Below the pieces are notes generated by a model. It saw only the letters and a program-made list of their open reading frames with translations. It did not search any database and was not told the DNA's origin. From RGIG7213 sp045652135 (GTDB taxonomy: Bacteria > Bacillota > Clostridia > Oscillospirales > CAG-272): a stretch of 16,800 nucleotides of DNA. The DNA is taken from contig JAZRTS010000145.1 of the NCBI GenBank assembly GCA_045652135.1, forward strand, positions 1 to 16,800, in the 5' to 3' direction. Position numbers and translations under genes: made by a program. Of this stretch, positions 7,370 to 13,565 are shown in pieces. Numbering within the stretch: position 1 is the first letter of the stretch; each line of letters begins with the position of its first letter.

Positions 7370-7756
7370 TTAAACTATACCGGGGTATACGTCCTTTATG
7401 CTCTGTCTGTGAGCACTCACCGAAGAAAGCGCAGAAGTACGCACCCGTGTATATTCAGCCGACAAAAACGAAGCAAGTTCGGGATTTTCATCGGCAATAA
7501 GCAAAATACCGAGACGCAAGGCACACAAAACGGCACATTCATCGCACAGCGGAAAAACATCCTCCCCGTCACGGATCTGGCCCATTGCAGGGTACGGCGT
7601 TTGCCCGTCTGTCAGTATCTTGTCAAGCGGAATATGCTCAGACACGACCGCGCCGAGCATCGGCGGCAAACGGCGCGCAAGCTCTGCAAAATCAACGGAA
7701 TTTACATCCTCGCCTATATATGCCGCCGCAAGATCAAAAACGTCACTGCATTTCAT
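7370..7756 (-). CDS. Head-tail connector / adaptor protein
   Basis: A 128-aa mainly helical protein (MKCSDVFDLAAAYIGEDVNS at the N-terminus; LCALRLGILLIADENPELASFLSAEY near the middle). It sits directly between the capsid gene and the tail-stabilisation gene, the place where connector proteins (P22 gp4, SPP1 gp15 class) lie. Size and helical content fit. Its ATG overlaps the capsid stop codon by one base (TAATG), so translation is coupled. No catalytic motif. Assignment is positional with moderate sequence support. Confidence 0.72.
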   Translation of the reverse strand: MKCSDVFDLAAAYIGEDVNSVDFAELARRLPPMLGAVVSEHIPLDKILTDGQTPYPAMGQIRDGEDVFPLCDECAVLCALRLGILLIADENPELASFLSAEYTRVRTSALSSVSAHRQSIKDVYPGIV

Positions 7757-8595
7757 TATGCGCCCGCTTCGTCACCCACGCTTATATCAAGCACGAGTAT
7801 TTCATCGGGATAAACGACCTTCGCGCCGTAAAGATGAAGTCCCTTTACAGCATCGGCAAAACGCTTTTCGGGGCGGTATGCCTCAACCTCGTTTATCTGC
7901 TCTGCAAAGGCGATGGCACGCTTTGTTCTTGCAAAGCACTTGTGATAGCTCTGATCGTTTACGATATTGTTTGAAACGTAGATTCTGAAGCCGAGGAACT
8001 TACCGATACAGCCCTTGTCAAGCTCCTCCTCGTTTGATGTGCCGTTCATTATCTTCGCCTTGATGATCTTCGCCGCAACGCAGGGGGGTACTTCAAGCAC
8101 GATCTCCTCGTTGCCGGGTACGTTCTTTTCAAGAAGCTTCTGCTGAGCATTCAGCAAAAGGTCAAGCACACCGTCAGATGTCAAGGACGTTGACTTTATC
8201 ACGTTTTCCGTAGGCACCGTTTCGTAAAGGGAGTAAATGTACTTGTCCGCTTCGTTGGAAAGTGCGCTTGCGGCAACACGCATAGCTTCCTTCATAATAA
8301 CGGGAGATGTCTGCGCCGCTTCAATATCGTCAATGACGAAATTGAACGCCTTTGCACGGTTGACGGTAAGCATACGGACGTTATCCGAAAGCTCACCGGG
8401 GGCTGACATATCCGTGTTTTTGGTGTAGTCGAATACGTTGATAGGGTTAAGACCGATGATCTTTACCGTGTCACCCATATTCTTGATATCGCCCTCAAAT
8501 TCTCTTGAGCAGTTCTTAACTGCAATATATTCCTTGTCAAGCTGTCTGTAGAGTGTTTCGCTCCACACTGTAGGTATAAACTGTGTAATAGCCAT
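7756..8595 (-). CDS. Major capsid protein
   Basis: A 279-aa coat protein. Seen: an N-terminal MAITQFIPTVWSETLYRQLDKEY segment (common in Clostridial phage coats, where a W..ev...l dipeptide region follows the start), then the GDTVKIIGLNPINVFDY beta stretch, DDIEAAQTSP with helix to NEADKYIYSLY, and an LDLLLNAQQKLLEKNVP helix. This is the E-loop, spine-helix and P-domain order of HK97-fold coats. Location between the scaffold-like gene and the connector supports it. An AAAGGA lies about 14 bases before the ATG, an unusually long spacing for the most abundant virion protein. The 280 bases upstream hold a repeat insertion rather than a close gene junction. Confidence 0.87.
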   Translation of the reverse strand: MAITQFIPTVWSETLYRQLDKEYIAVKNCSREFEGDIKNMGDTVKIIGLNPINVFDYTKNTDMSAPGELSDNVRMLTVNRAKAFNFVIDDIEAAQTSPVIMKEAMRVAASALSNEADKYIYSLYETVPTENVIKSTSLTSDGVLDLLLNAQQKLLEKNVPGNEEIVLEVPPCVAAKIIKAKIMNGTSNEEELDKGCIGKFLGFRIYVSNNIVNDQSYHKCFARTKRAIAFAEQINEVEAYRPEKRFADAVKGLHLYGAKVVYPDEILVLDISVGDEAGA

Positions 8596-8666
8596 ATTTA
8601 TCTTATTTTTCCTTTCTTTTTTTATGTTGGTTTCCCATTTGTGTCATTTAAATTCAACGCGGTACC

Positions 8667-8693
8667 GTAGGGGCGGACGTCCTCGACCGCCCG
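8667..8693. repeat. 27-base hairpin repeat, copy A
   Basis: Stem GGGCGG with CCGCCC around the loop ACGTCCTCGA. It aligns without gaps to 12916-12942 (20 of 27 positions equal); the changes in the stem are paired. Confidence 0.65.
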
Positions 8694-8729
8694 AAAACGC
8701 AAACACGGTGGGAGGATTGTCATTCAACA

Positions 8730-8750
8730 TTACCTCATCACTTAAAGAAC
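8730..8750. repeat. 21-base direct repeat, outer copy (duplicated 3' end of the scaffold-like gene)
   Basis: Identical over 21 bases to 8868-8888. Read on the minus strand it carries TTC TTT AAG TGA, preceded by GGA AAA GTG, that is G-K-V-F-F-K-stop, against G-K-G-F-F-K-stop in the intact gene. It is thus a relic gene end lying 138 bases downstream of the real one. Confidence 0.75.
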
Positions 8751-8784
8751 ACTTTTCCGTCAATTTAATTCGCCGTGATATTAT

Positions 8785-8865
8785 GCCTTCCCCGGCGGGG
8801 GAAGGTGGCAACCGAAGGTTGACGGATGAGGTGTTAATAATTTATATTTTTGTGCCGCAGGCACA
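8785..8865. mobile_element. Tandem-hairpin element (MITE/REP-like)
   Basis: Three perfect hairpins in a row: CCTTCCCC-GGCG-GGGGAAGG (8786-8805), CAACC-GAA-GGTTG (8809-8821) and TGTGCC-GCA-GGCACA (8851-8865), with GATGAGGT (8825-8832) able to pair with ACCTCATC near 8870. It has no coding capacity and is bounded by direct repeats of the gene end. This fits a short non-autonomous repeat of the type common in gut Clostridia intergenic regions (the last point from general knowledge). Confidence 0.55.
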
Positions 8866-8867
8866 CC

Positions 8868-8888
8868 TTACCTCATCACTTAAAGAAC
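8868..8888. repeat. 21-base direct repeat, inner copy (true 3' end of the scaffold-like gene)
   Basis: The partner of 8730-8750. It contains the stop codon and last two and a half codons of the scaffold-like gene. Confidence 0.75.
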
Positions 8889-9205
8889 CCTTTCCCACTC
8901 ATGCTTTTGATGATATTGTCGTATTCATCGTGTACCTGCTTCGGGCTCATTGCACGCACGTCACGCTCGTTGTAAACGCCTTTTGTGCGTGTCGTTCTGC
9001 CAACAGCACCCGATGACGCCATTCGGTTCTTTTCGTTACGGCGCGCAGCTTCCGCCTCGGTATTTTTCTCACGTCTGTAAGCCTCGGTGAGTCGCTCGCC
9101 GTTTTTCACGCTCTGCCATACGGTGTCACTCACCGTATCGAGGTCAACGTCGGGAAAGTTCTCGTAAAACTCCTCTGTTTCCGAGATAAAACGCTCATTG
9201 TCCAT
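8876..9205 (-). CDS. Scaffold-like / head-assembly protein
   Basis: A 109-aa highly charged protein between portal and capsid genes, the usual scaffold position. The C-terminus has VRAMSPKQVHDEYDNIIKSM, a helix-turn-helix pattern (raMs..eV..nyd.I..SM) that recurs in small Firmicute phage proteins encoded here and probably binds coat subunits (inference). The open frame extends to 9271, but the ATG at 9205 has GGAGG six bases upstream, gives the clean start MDNERFISETEEF, and overlaps the portal stop by 11 bases. It is shorter than most scaffolds (often 200-300 aa). Its 3' end is duplicated 138 bases downstream. Confidence 0.72.
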   Translation of the reverse strand: MDNERFISETEEFYENFPDVDLDTVSDTVWQSVKNGERLTEAYRREKNTEAEAARRNEKNRMASSGAVGRTTRTKGVYNERDVRAMSPKQVHDEYDNIIKSMSGKGFFK

Positions 9206-10769
9206 CGATTGCCTCCGTTTCCGTCTGCTCGGCGGTCTTCTGACGGAGCACGGCTTTTTCGATAAGCTCACGCTTGTCGGAGATTATTCCGTCGGGCAGT
9301 CTTTCAAGATAGTCCTCAATTCCGATAAATCCGCCGGAAAGAAGCTTATCCAGCGTATTCACCGCAACTATCTGCGAGTATTTTGTGCCAGCCCCCACGT
9401 CTACACGGGCACGGATAACGGAATTTTTAAAAAGCTCATAGTCGGGCATCTTGCCGCTTTTGCTCTCTCCGTTCTCGTCGTAGGGCAAGAATCTGCCCTC
9501 GGGGTAATATTCAAACATCATCTCCGCCCAGTTGAGGGCAAGGTCCTCAATACAAGCGTAAAGATTCTGTCTTATGTTTTCAAGCGGAATGTTTGAGGAT
9601 TCCTGAAGCGCAAGAATAGCCGAGGTGTTATCGGGATCAACCTCACCGAGGGCGGCATCGGTAGCACCCATAAGCTCCTTCGTGTGCATCATCGTCAGAT
9701 TGATAACATCAAGAAATCCGCTTTGCATATTGCCCACACCGAGGGCAACTGCCGCGCCTCTGACATCTCCTCCCTTGACGCCGACCGCCTCGCCGACCTC
9801 ATTCGTCCATTCGGGAATGAGCGTCTTGTCGTAAATAACCTTTGAAAAGGCGGTGTCCGTCATATGCTTCATCACCATCGCATACGCCTTGTTGATGTAT
9901 TTCTGATTGGGAATAAGAGCTGTCACGGGTGAATTTCCGATAAATGAGCCCTTTGCGTTTTCCCAAGAAAAGTACGCTATCGGGTATCTTCTCATCCTCG
10001 TCTTGCACATTTTGATAACGGTTGATTGAGTGGCTTTTTCCCACACAACGTAACCGTCATCATCACGGCTGAATTTAAGAAGAAACGTCGCGTATTCGTC
10101 ATTTTCGCTTTCGATATCGAAAAGCTCGCCGGCACCTATGCCCTCGGTATCATCGGGAACTATCTTCTCCGCTTCTCTCGGAGAAACACCGTTTTCAAGG
10201 GCTTCTTTTTTCAGATGCTCAACGGTATCGCGGCCTCGAAGCATCACGTAATCCTGCCTTTGAATATCACGGCTGTTCACGTTCGATACGAATAAGTCCG
10301 TGTTGTCGCAAAGCACCGTTCTTATGTCACCCGTATATATCTGCCCCGTTTTTATATCGGAATCCCAGAAGGTGTAAAAAATACCGTCGCCCGACACAGC
10401 CGCATCAAGCATAGCACCCCTGACAAGCGACTCTATCTTGTCCTTGTCAAGCCTGTACGATACGTTTTTGTTAAGCAGCTCGATACCCTCGGATATCTGC
10501 TTTTTAAGCTGCTCGCTTCCGGTTACACTCAAGGAATCGTCGCTGTAGCTGACGCTTATCGGCTGTGATGTGGTGGTACTTATCATATATGAAACAATAC
10601 GCTTTATAATATTGAATACAGGAGTCGGCAGACCGTTTGCGTTCACGCCCTCCCATTGCTCACCTCTGTAGAAGCGTTCGTTCTCGCGCACGGTAGTGTA
10701 AAGACCTATGCGCCTTTTGTATTCAATACCTGCTTCGTATTGCTCCCACGCCTTTGTTTTATTTTCCAT
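9195..10769 (-). CDS. Phage portal protein
   Basis: A 524-aa protein forming the ring through which DNA enters the capsid. Seen: an N-terminal ENERFYRGEQWEGV segment; PTPVFNIIKRIVSYM; a central FIGNSPVTALIPNQKYINKAY (portal crown/stem-type G.s.v..li..Q..iN pattern); and AILALQESSNIPLENIRQNL followed by a long helix. Length and order fit portals of short-tailed and SPP1-like phages. AGGAGG stands three bases before the ATG, slightly close. It begins 14 bases after the large-terminase stop and overlaps the scaffold-like gene at its end. Confidence 0.9.
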   Translation of the reverse strand: MENKTKAWEQYEAGIEYKRRIGLYTTVRENERFYRGEQWEGVNANGLPTPVFNIIKRIVSYMISTTTSQPISVSYSDDSLSVTGSEQLKKQISEGIELLNKNVSYRLDKDKIESLVRGAMLDAAVSGDGIFYTFWDSDIKTGQIYTGDIRTVLCDNTDLFVSNVNSRDIQRQDYVMLRGRDTVEHLKKEALENGVSPREAEKIVPDDTEGIGAGELFDIESENDEYATFLLKFSRDDDGYVVWEKATQSTVIKMCKTRMRRYPIAYFSWENAKGSFIGNSPVTALIPNQKYINKAYAMVMKHMTDTAFSKVIYDKTLIPEWTNEVGEAVGVKGGDVRGAAVALGVGNMQSGFLDVINLTMMHTKELMGATDAALGEVDPDNTSAILALQESSNIPLENIRQNLYACIEDLALNWAEMMFEYYPEGRFLPYDENGESKSGKMPDYELFKNSVIRARVDVGAGTKYSQIVAVNTLDKLLSGGFIGIEDYLERLPDGIISDKRELIEKAVLRQKTAEQTETEAIDGQ

Positions 10770-10783
10770 ATACCTCCTAAAAG

Positions 10784-12100
10784 TCAGTAATTTGCCAAAT
10801 TATTTCTGTTTTCATAACGTCGTTTTCTCATATTGTACATTTCTTCGGCGGTGTCCGCGCGCTGTATCCTCGACATAACCGCATACCGAAGCGCCTCGGG
10901 CAGATGCGTTATCTCGTGCGGAGTGTCCGAGGCATCCTCCGTCTTCGTCTTATCGTATGTAAGCGAGGACAGACACCGAAATGTGTCAAAGCACGTCTTG
11001 AAAAATTTCATTTTCGGCTCACCGCCGTCGTTTTTAAGATATTCACGCAACGCGCGCCAGCCTGCAACGCGCCTGTTATCAGCCTTTATAAGCGGCGGCA
11101 TACCGCCTATACCTGCCATTATTTCAAAACCCGAAAGTCCACTGTCCTGCCGTCTGTTCCACAAATCGGGAGATGCGGCGATATAGTCGATGTCAAGCCC
11201 CCGACACACCTCGGCAATTTTATGCGCCGCAGAGGATAAGGTCAGATTCGGCTCACTGTACTCACGTTCAACGTAAACACGTCCGTCCTCGTCAATGGCA
11301 AGACAGACAAATGCAAGCATATCAAAGCCGTAGTCAAGGCCTCCGATACGGCGCACGCCGTACGGAAGCTCAAACGGCTGAACAACGTGAATATCCTCTG
11401 AAATTTCCGAAAAGAACTGTCCTTCAAAAAGATCCCATCTGCCGTCAAGCCAGGCGGCACGAAGTTCCTTGGGAAGCGACTTCAGAGTGTTTATGTATTC
11501 GCTGTCCTTTTCCATAAGTACGGTATTGTCATAAGCCGTCGCCTGAATAAAGGTGTAATCATCGGGGTTTTCCCCGTCGTGATATATCCTGTCGATAAAC
11601 AGCCGCTTCACCCAAGCGTGGCCGACACCGCCGGGGTTACACGAAAGATACATTCTTTTCGGATAACCGTTCGTACCTCGTAAGCATGCCTTTAAAGCGG
11701 AAAAGCGATACTCCGTAAGCTGTGTTGCCTCATCAAGGGCGATAATATCGTATTCCTGCCCTTGATACTGAAGCGTGTCGCCGTCGTCGGACATGTATCC
11801 GAGCTTCAAGACCGAGCCGTTGGGAAATTTAAAGCATTTTCCCGATTCGGAATACTTCACACACTCCCCAAGCTCCGCACGCAGAGGCAGTATGTGGTTA
11901 TACTGAAGCTCGGGAAAGCTCCGTCTGATTATAAGACATTTTATCCCTGCATAGCGAAGACACAAAAGCACGAGCTTGCGGCGAAGCGCCCAGCTTTTGC
12001 CCCCACCCCTTGCACCGCCGTAGGCAGTGAACTTGGATTTTGATGAGAAAAACAGCTCTTGCTTTTTGTTCGGCGTGCCCTTTAAATAAAGTTTTTTCAT
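10784..12100 (-). CDS. terL: Terminase large subunit
   Basis: A 438-aa DNA-packaging motor. ATPase part: Walker A GGARGGGKS (residues 28-36), Walker B DIIALDEAT with Asp123-Glu124, and a SCNPGG coupling motif (153-158). Nuclease part: GGLDYGF with Asp256 as first metal ligand; further acidic residues follow (ASPDLW; late Asp-rich stretch). LRAAWLDGRWDLFEGQFF joins the two domains as in other TerL proteins. Both activities look intact. The frame is open to 12121, but the ATG at 12100 overlaps the TerS stop as ATGA, the usual coupling, and gives the start MKKLYLKGTPNKKQ. Followed by the portal gene after 14 bases. Confidence 0.95.
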   Translation of the reverse strand: MKKLYLKGTPNKKQELFFSSKSKFTAYGGARGGGKSWALRRKLVLLCLRYAGIKCLIIRRSFPELQYNHILPLRAELGECVKYSESGKCFKFPNGSVLKLGYMSDDGDTLQYQGQEYDIIALDEATQLTEYRFSALKACLRGTNGYPKRMYLSCNPGGVGHAWVKRLFIDRIYHDGENPDDYTFIQATAYDNTVLMEKDSEYINTLKSLPKELRAAWLDGRWDLFEGQFFSEISEDIHVVQPFELPYGVRRIGGLDYGFDMLAFVCLAIDEDGRVYVEREYSEPNLTLSSAAHKIAEVCRGLDIDYIAASPDLWNRRQDSGLSGFEIMAGIGGMPPLIKADNRRVAGWRALREYLKNDGGEPKMKFFKTCFDTFRCLSSLTYDKTKTEDASDTPHEITHLPEALRYAVMSRIQRADTAEEMYNMRKRRYENRNNLANY

Positions 12101-12432
12101 TCGCCGTCGCTGTGCTCGCACACAACGCTTAAAATTCCGTCGTCATCGTGCTTGTCCTCTCCGCCGTAGCCGAAGCGGCTTTTAAGATAGAGATTGAGCA
12201 CGGATGCCGATATTTTTTTCGTTCCCGAATTAAGTGCCTCGTCCTCAAACACGGACATGGCAAGCTGTGCCTGCTTCGGGAACTTTTCGCAAAGCTTTGC
12301 GTATTCCTCATCGGTCATTCCCATAAAGCGTAGATACCCCGCAAGGTTGGGAAGTCTGTCATCGGAATTGCAGACACAGGTGTATTTTTCTATTGACTGT
12401 AAAAATCTTTTTCCGTTGTTAATCTTCAACAT
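12097..12432 (-). CDS. terS: Terminase small subunit-like protein
   Basis: A 111-aa helical protein directly before and overlapping terL by four bases. Seen: LPNLAGYLRFMGMTDEEYAKL, a DNA-binding-type helical region, then MSVFEDEALNSGTKKISASV and NLYLKSRFGYGGE, a pattern (LPN.aGf...; EDeaLNs; YLK.R.GY) found in Firmicute phage small terminases. It recognises and delivers phage DNA to TerL (family knowledge). GGAAGG is three bases before the ATG; the upstream zinc-protein gene ends eight bases earlier. Confidence 0.82.
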   Translation of the reverse strand: MLKINNGKRFLQSIEKYTCVCNSDDRLPNLAGYLRFMGMTDEEYAKLCEKFPKQAQLAMSVFEDEALNSGTKKISASVLNLYLKSRFGYGGEDKHDDDGILSVVCEHSDGE

Positions 12433-12440
12433 AGTCCTTC

Positions 12441-12677
12441 CTATACAAGCTCTCTCAAAAGCTCTTTTGCGCTGTTGTGGCCCAATATCTGTAAAACGTC
12501 ATCAAGGTCAAAATCATCGATACAGTCATCACAATAAGCTTCCGTTCCCAGAACAACGCCGTCGCCGTCTTGAAAACTTCCACCACAATACGAACATTTG
12601 TTCGCATATTTTTCACCGTCGTCACCACCTGCAGGGCAGCCCCTGAGATGCGGTGACGAATAACAGTATTCGCACAT
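12441..12677 (-). CDS. Small zinc-binding phage protein, first gene of the operon
   Basis: A 78-aa protein with two metal sites. The first is Cys2-Cys5-His10-Cys14 (CEYCYSSPHLRGCP), and the second Cys28-Cys31 with Cys49-Cys52 (CSYCGG to YCDDC), LIM or zinc-ribbon-like, followed by an acidic helical tail. Small proteins of the CE.C....H...CP type occur beside terminase genes in Firmicute phages; their function is not known. The frame is open to 12737, but the ATG at 12677 has a perfect AAGGAGG six bases upstream, and the longer form would start inside the palindromic leader. It is the promoter-proximal gene, so it may be made before or in excess of the virion proteins; a regulatory role is a guess. 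Confidence 0.8.
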   Translation of the reverse strand: MCEYCYSSPHLRGCPAGGDDGEKYANKCSYCGGSFQDGDGVVLGTEAYCDDCIDDFDLDDVLQILGHNSAKELLRELV

Positions 12678-12683
12678 CGTAAA

Positions 12684-12690
12684 CCTCCTT
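12684..12690 (-). promoter_or_regulatory. Ribosome binding site of the first operon gene
   Basis: AAGGAGG on the minus strand, six bases before the ATG at 12677. It decides against the in-frame ATG at 12737. Confidence 0.85.
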
Positions 12691-12721
12691 ATGAAGTTAG
12701 AGAAATCAAAAGAAAAAGCGG

Positions 12722-12784
12722 TATAATCATCGCACATTATTTCAGTCGGACAGTCGCCTGTTCCGAACTGATGTGCGTATTATA
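12722..12784. promoter_or_regulatory. Long imperfect palindrome over the promoter and leader (candidate operator or attenuator)
   Basis: The arms match from outside in: TATAAT (12722-12727) with ATTATA (12779-12784), CGCACA (12731-12736) with TGTGCG (12772-12777), then a core TCAGT/CGGA/CAG (12742-12753) pairing with CTG/TCCG/ACTGA (12758-12771) with two one-base bulges and a four-base loop, GCGA in the RNA sense (a GNRA tetraloop). The right outer arm is the -10 box itself. The RNA would start about 12772-12774, so the core hairpin would be the first structure in the transcript. Confidence 0.65.
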
Positions 12785-12807
12785 CCACATTTTTGCCATT
12801 TTGTCAA
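12779..12807 (-). promoter_or_regulatory. Consensus sigma-A promoter of the phage operon
   Basis: Minus strand: TTGACA (12802-12807), exactly 17 bases, TATAAT (12779-12784), with TGG just before the -10 (extended -10). All twelve core bases match consensus. It reads into the zinc-protein gene 100 bases downstream. The predicted start point is about 12772-12774. Confidence 0.92.
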
Positions 12808-12915
12808 TACAGAATTTGGAATTTCTCGAACTTCGCAAAAACATTAGTTCTTTTCGCCGTTCGATTTTCCTTTTTTTACAAAAAATATATTTCCGTTCAT
12901 TTGATTCAGGGGGGT

Positions 12916-12942
12916 GTAAGGGACGACGCCCTCGGCGTCCCG
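12916..12942. repeat. 27-base hairpin repeat, copy B
   Basis: Stem GGGACG with CGTCCC around the loop ACGCCCTCGG. Aligns without gaps to 8667-8693. It lies in the 300-base gap between the phage promoter and the SGNH terminator; the rest of that gap (about 12808-12970) shows no gene. Confidence 0.65.
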
Positions 12943-12973
12943 TTTGAAACCCATTTCATAAAACCTCACCCCA

Positions 12974-13006
12974 CAAAAAAACACGGACGGATACAAAATC
13001 CGTCCG
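12974..13006 (-). terminator. Terminator after the SGNH gene pair
   Basis: A perfect nine-base stem CGGACGGAT with ATCCGTCCG (12984-12992 and 12998-13006), five-base loop, and a run of seven T on the minus strand (12975-12981). It ends the right-flank transcript before the phage promoter. Confidence 0.92.
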
Positions 13007-13020
13007 CTTAATTCACAAAA

Positions 13021-13554
13021 TTATTTATTACCCTTTATCGTATTCCAGATTATCTCCGCCGCAAGGTCTGCGCCCTCTGCCGACAAATGTCCGCCGTCGG
13101 GAGAAAAATATTCAATATCGGGATTTGCATCTATCGCTTCCCAGAGCTTTACACCGACAGGCGCTACAATGCCACCCGTAAGCTCCGCAACACGGTATGT
13201 TCCCTCTGTGTAAATGTTCTGTCTTTCTCTTTCCCACTTCTGCGGCCATACCATAAAATATACAGGCACTGAACCTACGTCATGGCACATTTTCGCCAGC
13301 TTCTCGCAAGCCGCCGTCATATTGCCATCGTGGTCAAACGGATGTGCGTGCTCCTGGAAAACAACGTAATCGAATTTGCCGTTCATTATATTAAAGGGTA
13401 CATCAGGCTCCTTTGAATGACCGAAAAGCGTCCATCCTCCGTGCGCATTCATAAATACCTCAACCGTGACACCGTCTTTTTTTGCCGCCTGCATAACACG
13501 GTAAGGCACCTCGTAGTTATACGTGTGGCTGTTTCCCACAAAAAGAATTTTCAT
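13021..13554 (-). CDS. SGNH-fold hydrolase (variant, second of a pair)
   Basis: A 177-aa protein of the SGNH/GDSL superfamily, which hydrolyses esters such as acyl or acetyl groups. Block I: FVGNSHTYN with nucleophile Ser9. Block II glycine: AHGGW (Gly39/40). Block III is atypical: VVFQEHAH has Gln where Asn is usual. Block V: SPDGGHLS with Asp153 and His156. The FMVWPQKW stretch resembles DUF4886-like members. No signal peptide or membrane segment, so it is probably cytoplasmic. GGGG six to seven bases before the ATG; it begins 11 bases after the stop of the other SGNH gene and is followed by a terminator. Substrate unknown. Confidence 0.8.
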   Translation of the reverse strand: MKILFVGNSHTYNYEVPYRVMQAAKKDGVTVEVFMNAHGGWTLFGHSKEPDVPFNIMNGKFDYVVFQEHAHPFDHDGNMTAACEKLAKMCHDVGSVPVYFMVWPQKWERERQNIYTEGTYRVAELTGGIVAPVGVKLWEAIDANPDIEYFSPDGGHLSAEGADLAAEIIWNTIKGNK

Positions 13555-13565
13555 TTTTTACCCCT

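Larger units (their letters stand above)
8596..8875. other. Intergenic repeat region between scaffold-like and capsid genes
   Basis: The only large gap in the phage operon. It contains a 27-base hairpin repeat (8667-8693), the first member of a 21-base direct repeat (8730-8750), a tandem-hairpin element (8785-8865), and the start of the second direct-repeat copy. A 130-aa open frame across it on the + strand is a shadow with no ribosome site or recognisable product. No promoter for the capsid gene was recognised. Confidence 0.7.

Noticed and set aside
8624..9016. 130-aa + strand open frame over the repeat region
   Set aside because: It runs through hairpin repeats and antisense through the scaffold-like gene; no ribosome site or recognisable protein.
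12441..12737. 98-aa version of the zinc protein starting at 12737
   Set aside because: That ATG lies within the palindromic leader without a ribosome site; the ATG at 12677 has a perfect AAGGAGG.
12838..12851. LexA/SOS-like box (GAAC-TAAT-GTTT on the minus strand)
   Set aside because: About three mismatches to the Firmicute consensus and 31 bases upstream of the -35 box, not a usual place for repression. Kept only as a weak possibility.
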